Below, piece after piece: positions 1-5,697 of a stretch of DNA of 25,460 nt (positions are counted from its first letter, which is position 1; every line of letters starts with the position of its first letter). The notes beneath the pieces were generated by a model. It was not told the origin of the DNA and ran no database searches. It saw only the letters and a list, made by a program, of their open reading frames with translations. The translations under genes were made by a program, and so were the position numbers. The DNA comes from a virus. The stretch lies in the IMG/VR virus record IMGVR_UViG_3300031787_000756, positions 1 to 25,460 of that record; one strand, written 5' to 3'.

Positions 1-548
1 CAGTTTCCCCCGTACTCCCAACCCCACATGTTGTGGTAAGGGCTAGAGGGATTTAAATAAATACTTTTCTGAATGTTGTTCAATCTATCGTGATCAAGGT
101 CTGATGTTTGAGCCTCAATCACTACGCCATTTTGATCTACAACAACCTTGTAGTTATTATCTTGAACGTACTCTTTTGCAAAGTTCACTTGGATGTTCTC
201 TGTCAATGGCATAATTAAGCCATCTTTGTATAGAGAGATTCTTATCCAGTTCACGTAATCAGACGGAAGAACAAACTTAAGGTTAGGGCCAACTGTCTGC
301 TGAAGGACTTTAATCTCCTTCATAGCGTCGTAGTTAAGTTCCTGAATTCCTCTCTTCGCGTAGAATAAAACCTTGTACCTATTTAGGTTATTCATCAACT
401 CATGGTCTCCCTGGTACATCAACATAAAGTTGTTGACAATATCCTCTAGAGATATGTATTGATAAGACCCCCAATTAGCATCCTCTGGCGTGTTGCCATT
501 ATTGCTATAGTACTGAAGATCAGATAGATATTTATTATATAGACCCAT
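1..548 (-). CDS. Head-tail connector-type phage protein (partial, C-terminus outside window)
   Basis: The reading frame is open for 182 codons from an ATG at 548 to the left edge, so the C-terminus is missing. The protein starts MGLYNKYLSDLQYY. It contains a helical stretch around residues 30-75 (KVLFYAKRGIQELNYDAMK), then the motif FVLPSDY followed by VNWIRISLYKDG. A helical N-terminal part followed by an 'F-x-LP-x-DY' strand is typical of the adaptor or stopper proteins that join portal and tail in phages of Bacteroidota; this is family knowledge, not a search result. The ATG shares one base with the TAA of the upstream gene (TAATG), so translation is probably coupled. The neighbour upstream carries the same motif, which supports a virion role. 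Exact role (adaptor, stopper or tail-terminator) cannot be decided. Confidence 0.72.
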   Translation of the reverse strand, partial: MGLYNKYLSDLQYYSNNGNTPEDANWGSYQYISLEDIVNNFMLMYQGDHELMNNLNRYKVLFYAKRGIQELNYDAMKEIKVLQQTVGPNLKFVLPSDYVNWIRISLYKDGLIMPLTENIQVNFAKEYVQDNNYKVVVDQNGVVIEAQTSDLDHDRLNNIQKSIYLNPSSPYHNMWGWEYGGN

Positions 549-1249
549 TATTTTTCAACAACTATTTCTGATTGTTCTTGCTGAGTGGCAAAGTTAAGAG
601 CTTCAGTCTCTCTAATAGACATTCCAGCAAACTGTAAAATCTTAGCGACAAGCGTTGGCTCATCTGTATTTGGTAACTCAAAATCTTGATAATCAACAGC
701 ATTCTGGTTAAACAAAGGCTCACCAGCAACAAGAGTATACGTCCACTTAGGATCTTTAGGGTACCTTACGTAATAGCAAGAAACCCCAGTACTAATAGTG
801 TCTGGGTAAACAGTAACTTTATTCTCTGACTGAACGTAAGCAGGAAACAACTCAATAGGTTGAGTTAGGTTTGACATCAACAATTGTTGAGCTCTAGCCA
901 TTGAAACTTTCTCGATTTCAACCATCTTTCCAACATTGTTTGTATGAATAATTCTAACAATGGTGTAGTAATCTGTAGGCAAAGCAAAAGTGCCTGACGT
1001 CTTAGTCAGTGCAACTGATTTACTAAACGAGTCAATAACTTCTTCATACTGCTTCTTAATATCTGCATAACCAATACCAGATTCTCTAGCATTCTCCTTC
1101 AAGATCTGGTAGTTGTATCTGTAAAAGTAATTCTCAAATATGTCAAGCTGTGCCTGCTTGGCAAATAGGTTGAAGTCATTAGGGCTGATGTAGCCGTAAT
1201 TATTCTTGTTCAGAACCGATAGAACCGTATTTCTTACTGAGTTTATCAT
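548..1249 (-). CDS. Head-tail connector/adaptor-type phage protein
   Basis: This 233-residue protein begins MINSVRNTVLSVLNKNNYG if the ATG at 1249 is used. An in-frame TTG at 1267 would add six residues, but it lies inside the promoter-like element TATCTTTG, so the ATG is preferred. Residues about 15-75 look helical (NLFAKQAQLDIFENYFYRYN). They are followed by the strand motif FALPTDYYTIVRI and a later 'VTVYPD' strand, the pattern of small connector proteins that dock below the portal. The acidic end (PNTDEPTLVAKILQFAG) is also common in these proteins. It lies in the structural cluster behind the capsid gene and has its own candidate promoter after a terminator. The role is inferred from pattern and position. 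Confidence 0.75.
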   Translation of the reverse strand: MINSVRNTVLSVLNKNNYGYISPNDFNLFAKQAQLDIFENYFYRYNYQILKENARESGIGYADIKKQYEEVIDSFSKSVALTKTSGTFALPTDYYTIVRIIHTNNVGKMVEIEKVSMARAQQLLMSNLTQPIELFPAYVQSENKVTVYPDTISTGVSCYYVRYPKDPKWTYTLVAGEPLFNQNAVDYQDFELPNTDEPTLVAKILQFAGMSIRETEALNFATQQEQSEIVVEK

Positions 1250-1264
1250 TCCATTCTTTTTGTA

Positions 1265-1272
1265 CAAAGATA
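1265..1272 (-). promoter_or_regulatory. Candidate Bacteroidota -7 promoter element (TATCTTTG)
   Basis: The minus strand reads TATCTTTG, a full match to the Bacteroidota -7 consensus TAnnTTTG, 15 bases before the ATG at 1249 and just after a terminator hairpin. No clear TTTG -33 box is seen. It would restart transcription for the two connector genes. Confidence 0.55.
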
Positions 1273-1274
1273 AT

Positions 1275-1303
1275 AAAAAAAAGAGAGGGTTTTACCCCTC
1301 TCT
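1275..1303 (-). terminator. Intrinsic terminator after the 243-aa gene
   Basis: A perfect 8-bp stem (AGAGAGGG with CCCTCTCT, 1282-1289 and 1296-1303) has a 6-base loop and is followed on the minus strand by eight T. It starts a few bases after the stop at 1307. Confidence 0.85.
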
Positions 1304-1306
1304 AAT

Positions 1307-2038
1307 TTACTCTACGTGTCTCTCTAGTAACTTTAGAGTCTCGATACCCTCATCGGACTGCAAGTACTTAGATACTGTTGAAATTCTATGTTCCCCAAAT
1401 GGGATCGTCATGAATTTACTCTTATTTTCAGGGAAGTTGAAATAGATATCTCTATTCTTATTTCTCATTTTAAGGATCTGCTGTTCGAACGCTCTAGCAA
1501 CAATGTCTTGAACTTTCAACAATGGATCATTAAGAATCTCCATAAATCGATATGGTTGATTCTTAGCAAACACAATTACGTCTCTCTTAAGCTCGGCAGA
1601 TGTCTTCTTATCAGCCTGTGCTCCAAGACCAATTCTAGCAACAGTCTCCATCATCGAAATCTCCATTGACTTAGCTGCAATCAATGCATCAACCTCAATA
1701 TCAAGATACTCCAAATCTCTTTGAGCATCTTTTTCAGAGTCTAGTTCTTCAAATATTTTTCCATTACCAGGGTGGTAATAAAGAAACTGCTGAAGGATTG
1801 GATTACTCTCTGGAACGTGCAACATACCATCCTCAAATACGATTGGCTCAAGTAGTACGTTTCCGTCCTGTTCGTCAATGAATGGGCTTGGTTGATTTGC
1901 TGAATACCTCAGCTGTCTGTTTGCCTTTCCATCAAAATAAAGTAGCGGTCTTCTAGCTGTCCCTTTTGATGGGATCATCAAGCTAAGTGGCGCGTCTGAT
2001 CTTAGGAGAACATAAGTTCTCGATTTTAATTGTTCCAT
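1307..2038 (-). CDS. Conserved phage structural-cluster protein of unknown function
   Basis: This 243-residue protein begins MEQLKSRTYVLLRSDAPLS. Visible patterns are LSLMIPSKGTARRPLLYFD near residues 18-36, then LRYSANQPSPFIDEQDGN, and then LQQFLYYHPGNGKIFEELD near residue 85. A helical, charged middle and a C-terminal FMTIPFGEHRIS segment follow. Proteins with the run 'Y-LL--P-S--IPS ... LRY--NQ-SPF-DEQ-G ... LQQFL--HPGNG' recur in the structural clusters of Bacteroidota phages, as far as I recall, without a known role. It sits between the basic proteins and the connectors and ends at a strong terminator. The leader AAAATCAA-ATG is A-rich with no Shine-Dalgarno. A capsid-interior or connector accessory role is possible but not shown. 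Confidence 0.8.
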   Translation of the reverse strand: MEQLKSRTYVLLRSDAPLSLMIPSKGTARRPLLYFDGKANRQLRYSANQPSPFIDEQDGNVLLEPIVFEDGMLHVPESNPILQQFLYYHPGNGKIFEELDSEKDAQRDLEYLDIEVDALIAAKSMEISMMETVARIGLGAQADKKTSAELKRDVIVFAKNQPYRFMEILNDPLLKVQDIVARAFEQQILKMRNKNRDIYFNFPENKSKFMTIPFGEHRISTVSKYLQSDEGIETLKLLERHVE

Positions 2039-2062
2039 TTGATTTTAATTTAATTTGAAATA

Positions 2063-2335
2063 TTACTTTTTACTAACTGGCTTCTTTTTAAGAGCCATAC
2101 TTACTTTTTGCTGAGCAGCTTCAGAAATTCCTTCACTTTGTGCTGAAGTCATAGATTTTAAAGCAGCTTTCTTTTTGGCCGTACTAGAGATAGTTCCAGT
2201 AGTACGAGTAATTTTAGCACCATATTTAGGAGGCGCTTTTGGATTATAAAAGCCAGATTTTACCATTGCTGCTTCTAGTTTCTCCATTTGAGATAATTTC
2301 TTCTTACTAGGAGGATCACTTTTTTTAATAGCCAT
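2063..2335 (-). CDS. Small lysine-rich basic protein, virion-associated candidate
   Basis: This 90-residue, strongly basic protein begins MAIKKSDPPSKKKLSQMEKL and ends KKKPVSKK. No enzyme motif is visible. Its start shares AIKKSDPP with the 94-aa gene at 2830-3114, and the underlying DNA is also shared over 17 identical bases. It is the third of three basic proteins directly behind the major capsid gene. It has the TAAAC leader ten bases before the ATG, as the capsid gene does. The high lysine content suggests contact with DNA or with the inner capsid wall, but that is inference only. It is preceded by its own terminator-like hairpin (2356-2378). Confidence 0.75.
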   Translation of the reverse strand: MAIKKSDPPSKKKLSQMEKLEAAMVKSGFYNPKAPPKYGAKITRTTGTISSTAKKKAALKSMTSAQSEGISEAAQQKVSMALKKKPVSKK

Positions 2336-2350
2336 AGTTTTTTTTGTTTA
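2336..2350 (-). promoter_or_regulatory. TAAAC leader element before the 90-aa basic protein
   Basis: The minus strand carries TAAAC ending exactly ten bases before the ATG, with an A-rich spacer. The same element and spacing occur at 3114, 4589 and 21570, and at nine bases at 14895. It is probably a translation initiation signal. Confidence 0.45.
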
Positions 2351-2355
2351 AAATA

Positions 2356-2378
2356 GAGGGAGTCACAGCGACCCCCTC
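2356..2378 (-). terminator. Terminator-like hairpin between basic-protein genes
   Basis: The minus strand folds as GAGGGGGTC / GACTCCCTC (nine pairs, one G-U) around a 5-base loop, followed by TATTTTAAAC. It lies just after the stop at 2385 and before the TAAAC leader of the next gene. The T-run is short, so termination may be partial. Confidence 0.65.
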
Positions 2379-2384
2379 AGTTAA

Positions 2385-2828
2385 TTAATAAGCTGGACAA
2401 GTTTTGCCACCTTTTCTTCGGCCTCCGCCTCCTCCACCTTTAAAGGTTGCTCTTTTTTGAACGGACGGTCTTAAATTATACCCTACTTGGCCAACAGCAT
2501 AAGAAATACTATCTTTAGCGTCTGAAAGTGCTTGTCCTACTGCACTTTTTCTAGGCGCTCCTGTTGCTAAATTATATCCTCTTTTAGGAACTTTTTTAGC
2601 TGGAGCTACAGGCATAGGGGCAAAGACTCCAACTGGAGTTTTTACTTTTGTTCCAACTGGACTACCCGCAATTGTATTGGTTCTAGTAGCTGGTTCTCCC
2701 TGCTTTCGAACTAAAGTCATCTTGTATCCAGGAGCAGCAACAGTTTGACCATTTTTAGATCCAATTTTTGATTTTGGTTGATCTTTTTTCTTACCACCCT
2801 TTCCAGGGCCTTTAGATAGAATAGCCAT
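2385..2828 (-). CDS. Glycine/lysine-rich basic protein, virion-associated candidate
   Basis: This 147-residue protein begins MAILSKGPGKGGKKKDQPKS. It has a proline/valine-rich middle (GVFAPMPVAPAKKVPKRGYN) and ends with a Gly-Arg-Lys tail (FKGGGGGGRRKGGKTCPAY). It looks disordered and highly basic along its whole length. It starts one base after the stop of the 94-aa gene (TAA-C-ATG), so both are probably translated from one message. The position behind the capsid gene and the composition suggest a nucleic-acid-binding or encapsidated protein. No family is recognised. Confidence 0.74.
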   Translation of the reverse strand: MAILSKGPGKGGKKKDQPKSKIGSKNGQTVAAPGYKMTLVRKQGEPATRTNTIAGSPVGTKVKTPVGVFAPMPVAPAKKVPKRGYNLATGAPRKSAVGQALSDAKDSISYAVGQVGYNLRPSVQKRATFKGGGGGGRRKGGKTCPAY

Positions 2829-2829
2829 G

Positions 2830-3114
2830 TTACTTTTTCTTCTTAGAAGTTACACCCAATAAATTTTTAGCAGGACTTGGAGTTGCTTTTCTTGTTCTTT
2901 GACGTCTTACCATTTCGCTAATCGTAGGGGCCTGTGTTGCAGGGTTCAAATAGATATTAGCATCTTTTTTAATTCCGCCCATACCTTGACCGCCTTCCTC
3001 ATAACGATAATAACGCTCATTTTTTCCTTTACCCGTAATCATTGTGTGAGTAGGATTAAATCCCTTTTTAGGTGGATCACTTTTTTTAATTGCTGTTGTT
3101 TTCTTAATAGCCAT
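2830..3114 (-). CDS. Small lysine-rich basic protein next to the major capsid gene
   Basis: This 94-residue protein begins MAIKKTTAIKKSDPPKKGFN. A middle part, MITGKGKNERYYRYEEGGQG, may form a short beta structure, and the tail is rich in Lys and Arg (MVRRQRTRKATPSPAKN, then four lysines at the end). The N-terminal AIKKSDPP is shared with the 90-aa protein at 2063-2335. It is the first gene after the capsid terminator and has the TAAAC leader ten bases before its ATG. A role as head accessory or DNA-binding virion protein is inferred from place and charge. Confidence 0.74.
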   Translation of the reverse strand: MAIKKTTAIKKSDPPKKGFNPTHTMITGKGKNERYYRYEEGGQGMGGIKKDANIYLNPATQAPTISEMVRRQRTRKATPSPAKNLLGVTSKKKK

Positions 3115-3129
3115 TGTCTTATTTGTTTA
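3115..3129 (-). promoter_or_regulatory. TAAAC leader element before the 94-aa basic protein
   Basis: The minus strand has TAAACAAATAAGACA-ATG. TAAAC ends ten bases before the start codon, the same spacing as at the capsid gene. TACCTTTA directly upstream is a 7/8 match to TAnnTTTG, so it could also be a weak promoter. Confidence 0.45.
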
Positions 3130-3137
3130 AAGGTAAA

Positions 3138-3161
3138 AGGAGAGGCCGAACGGCCCCTCCT
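3138..3161 (-). terminator. Terminator hairpin after the major capsid gene
   Basis: The minus strand folds as AGGAGGGGCC / GGCCTCTCCT (ten pairs, one G-U) around the tetraloop GTTC, followed by TTTTACC. It begins ten bases after the capsid stop codon. The stem is strong and the T-run short, so it may act as an attenuator between capsid and the basic proteins. Confidence 0.75.
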
Positions 3162-3170
3162 AATTTACTA

Positions 3171-4589
3171 TTACTTCTCGAACAAGAAGAAGTTGTTAGC
3201 ACCCATTGTGCACAACGCTCTTTCAGACAAGAAGTGAACTTCCATTGCATCCAAGCTAGAAGTTTCAGCACCCCCAGCAGATCCAGTGATCCAGGTCTTG
3301 TACTTACGATCTTCAGTCTCAGAAGCTCTGTAACGAACGTGCAAGAATGGACGCTTAGCGTTCTTACCAAGTACGTTGTCGTACACAGTAGTAGTTCCAG
3401 CTGGAACAAGAACACCGCTAATTCCGCCACCTACAATTCCACCACGCATGGTAGGATCGTTCAAGTACTTCCAGTCAGACTTGTAGAAGTCATAACCACG
3501 ACGGAATCCAGAGAAACCAAGAGTCAAGGCCATCTTCTCATCGTTGTCAAATAGACCGTAAGAAGTACCTCCAGCTCCGTAGCTGTTCTGTGCTGCCAAC
3601 ATATCGTCGATATCGAAACCAAACTGACGATCCAAGAAGATTACGTTCTCTTCGATAGATCCTTGCTTGTCAAGACGAGATACGATGCTATCGAAATCAT
3701 CCAAAGTAGATGGGTTACCACCAGCCCATACGTTACCTCTCTTACCGATTGCATCAAATAGACCTTCAGATCCTTTGAAACCTAGAGCTTTTGCTCCACC
3801 TGCGGTTACGTTTGCAGCTGGGATAGCTTCAATCATTGCAGTCTCAAGATAATCTTCGAAACGAAGACGAGTCTCATGCTGAGACTTTAGGTACCACAAG
3901 AAACCTGGGCCATTGTCACCTTCAACCTCTACCCATCCGATCTGAGCCATGTCAGAACCAGATACTGCATAGTGGTCTTTGATGATGATTGGAGAGTTCT
4001 CGAAGATCTCGCCATCAGACTCAAGAGACTCAACCATTCCAAGAGTTCCTTTCTTAAATTCAGAACCGTAAACAAATACAGACACAGTCTTAGTTGCTGC
4101 GAAAGTTTGTCCACCAACCTCGTAGTAAGCTACGTCAAAAGTTCTTGCTGCATAGTCAACAGCTGTAACGATACCTTTGTTTAGACCTTGAGCTCCAGCT
4201 CCTTCTTCAGAAATAAGGACAGTTTGTCCAACACGGATAGCAATGCTACCATTTACAAATCCCTTACCAGACAATTGACCAGCTGGAACTGTAAAAGTTG
4301 CATTGGAATCACCTGCTGCTCCATCCTGAGTTACGTTTACGTACTTAGTGTGAAGACGACCTTGCTCAGTCCACTTGATCAAGTCAGAAGTGGAAGGCAA
4401 TTCAGCGCTCACCAATCTCAAGAAAGATGCTACGCTTCTGTTACCGTAACGCTCAAATTCTTTCTCGTAGGTATCAGGAAGATACTGGTTCAAGAAGTTG
4501 AAGTCGGTAATGTAGTTAGTTGCGAGGGCTACTCGCTCTGCACTTGGCTGTAATTGAAAGCCAGGTACAGTTTGTAATGTTCCTGCCAT
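3171..4589 (-). CDS. Major capsid protein (HK97-fold type)
   Basis: This 472-residue protein begins MAGTLQTVPGFQLQPSAER. It shows a pattern seen in major capsid proteins of Bacteroidota phages including crAss-like ones: a conserved N-terminal stretch YEKEFERYGNRSVASFLRLV followed by ELPSTSDLIKWTEQGRLH, then a domain rich in glycine and beta strands. Later parts include VEVEGDNGPGFLWYLKSQ, a loop with FDAIGKRGNVWAGGNP, and near the end PFLHVRYRASETEDRKYKTW. Size and position (portal, scaffold-like, then this gene) fit. It has the TAAAC leader and is followed by a strong hairpin, as expected for the most expressed virion gene. The call rests on pattern and order; a fold prediction would settle it. 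Confidence 0.88.
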   Translation of the reverse strand: MAGTLQTVPGFQLQPSAERVALATNYITDFNFLNQYLPDTYEKEFERYGNRSVASFLRLVSAELPSTSDLIKWTEQGRLHTKYVNVTQDGAAGDSNATFTVPAGQLSGKGFVNGSIAIRVGQTVLISEEGAGAQGLNKGIVTAVDYAARTFDVAYYEVGGQTFAATKTVSVFVYGSEFKKGTLGMVESLESDGEIFENSPIIIKDHYAVSGSDMAQIGWVEVEGDNGPGFLWYLKSQHETRLRFEDYLETAMIEAIPAANVTAGGAKALGFKGSEGLFDAIGKRGNVWAGGNPSTLDDFDSIVSRLDKQGSIEENVIFLDRQFGFDIDDMLAAQNSYGAGGTSYGLFDNDEKMALTLGFSGFRRGYDFYKSDWKYLNDPTMRGGIVGGGISGVLVPAGTTTVYDNVLGKNAKRPFLHVRYRASETEDRKYKTWITGSAGGAETSSLDAMEVHFLSERALCTMGANNFFLFEK

Positions 4590-4604
4590 TGTTTTGTTTG
4601 TTTA
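4590..4604 (-). promoter_or_regulatory. TAAAC leader element before the major capsid gene
   Basis: The minus strand has TAAACAAACAAAACA-ATG, with TAAAC ending exactly ten bases before the ATG. TAGATTTA (4610-4617), a 7/8 match to the -7 element, lies just upstream inside the end of the scaffold gene. No Shine-Dalgarno is present. Confidence 0.5.
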
Positions 4605-5669
4605 TTTTTTAAATCTAATTCTGAGTCCGCGACCATCGCTTTCCCCGACGCTAGTTACCTTGAATCCACCTTTGTTAATTACTTCAGGAGACCTTCTGAC
4701 TTCGAAGTTGATGTTCTTGCTTGATTTAGCTTCTTTTTCGATAGCATCAGCAATCCCCTGCTCGTAGAAAAACTTGGCGAACTTCTCTGGATTCATAGCA
4801 ACAGCTAATGACTTATGGTATCCTTTCGCGTCCTCAATCAACCCATCATTGTTTACAAATTTTCCAATGAAGTTGTTAATGTTGGACTGAGTCTTCTTCA
4901 GTTCATTATAGTCTCCTGGTGAAAACTTCAGCTCTTTATCTCCAACCTTGAAATCAAAACCTTTGAAATCATTATTGAAGACCTCATCTGTCTTCTTTAG
5001 AAACCACTCTGCCTGACGCTGCTCTAGCTCCTGGCTACTTTGCGCTTTCGCTGAATATTCCTTGTAAGCTTTCAACCCCTCTTGTTCTTCAGCAGAAAGG
5101 CTACCATAGCTTGACTCAAGCGGTGCCTTGTATTTCTGCTTCTGTTCCTCAAGGAACTTCTTAGCTTTTGCAAGTTCTTTTTTCTTTTCAATCTGTTTCT
5201 TCTTGATGTCCTTCTCGTCATCTAAGTCCTCATCATAACTGAACTTGTCAGCAATCAAGTACTCGATTTCTTCAGCATCAAGATCACTCTCCTTTTGAGA
5301 GTAATATTCTTTCAACAACTGATCTGGGTTCAAAGAATCCAAATCACTATTAATCCTTACAAAATCGTTAAGGCCTCTGCCTGTTTCCTTCTTGAAATTC
5401 AAGAATGCGGAAACGTCTTCAGGCAACTCATCTTTTTGTGGCACAAATAAATCTTCTACACTAGAAAATTTCTTGCCGTACTTTTTGTCAAGAAAGTCTA
5501 GGACTTTGTCATCTCCAAAATCCTCTACTTGCGGAGTCTCTACCACCGTTGTGGTTTCAACTTGTTCGGAAGCAACAACCTGCTCCTCATGTTTTCTTAG
5601 CACTTCTGCTTCAATCTCTTGCGCAGACTTTTGCTCTAGATCATCTAGAGCTCTTACTTTGATTCCCAT
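4602..5669 (-). CDS. Scaffold-like capsid assembly protein
   Basis: This 355-residue protein begins MGIKVRALDDLEQKSAQEIE. It is very rich in Glu, Asp and Lys and lies between portal and capsid, the usual scaffold position. The N-terminal 50 residues are acidic and probably disordered (VETTTVVETPQVEDFGDDKV). Residues about 60-120 form a compact segment (FLDKKYGKKFSSVEDLF). A long Lys/Glu-rich coiled-coil region follows (KKKQIEKKKELAKAKKFLEE), and the C-terminus is basic (GRGLRIRFKK), as in scaffolds that bind the capsid shell through a basic end. No protease motif is seen. Scaffold function is inferred from composition and order; members of this type are common in Bacteroidota phages. Confidence 0.75.
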   Translation of the reverse strand: MGIKVRALDDLEQKSAQEIEAEVLRKHEEQVVASEQVETTTVVETPQVEDFGDDKVLDFLDKKYGKKFSSVEDLFVPQKDELPEDVSAFLNFKKETGRGLNDFVRINSDLDSLNPDQLLKEYYSQKESDLDAEEIEYLIADKFSYDEDLDDEKDIKKKQIEKKKELAKAKKFLEEQKQKYKAPLESSYGSLSAEEQEGLKAYKEYSAKAQSSQELEQRQAEWFLKKTDEVFNNDFKGFDFKVGDKELKFSPGDYNELKKTQSNINNFIGKFVNNDGLIEDAKGYHKSLAVAMNPEKFAKFFYEQGIADAIEKEAKSSKNINFEVRRSPEVINKGGFKVTSVGESDGRGLRIRFKK

Positions 5670-5676
5670 TAGATTA

Positions 5677-5684
5677 CAAATTTA
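5677..5684 (-). promoter_or_regulatory. Candidate -7 promoter element (TAAATTTG) before the scaffold gene
   Basis: The minus strand reads TAAATTTG, a full match to TAnnTTTG, seven bases before the ATG of the scaffold gene, in the short gap after portal. No -33 TTTG is seen, and the very short leader weakens the case. Confidence 0.4.
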
Positions 5685-5697
5685 GTTATTATTTAAT

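Noticed and set aside
1250-1267. TTG start at 1267 for the connector gene
   Set aside because: It lies inside the promoter-like element, so it would lack a leader; the ATG at 1249 is better placed.
3114-3554. 146-residue plus-strand frame over the capsid gene end
   Set aside because: It crosses the capsid terminator and the leader of the basic protein; serine-rich shadow with no support.
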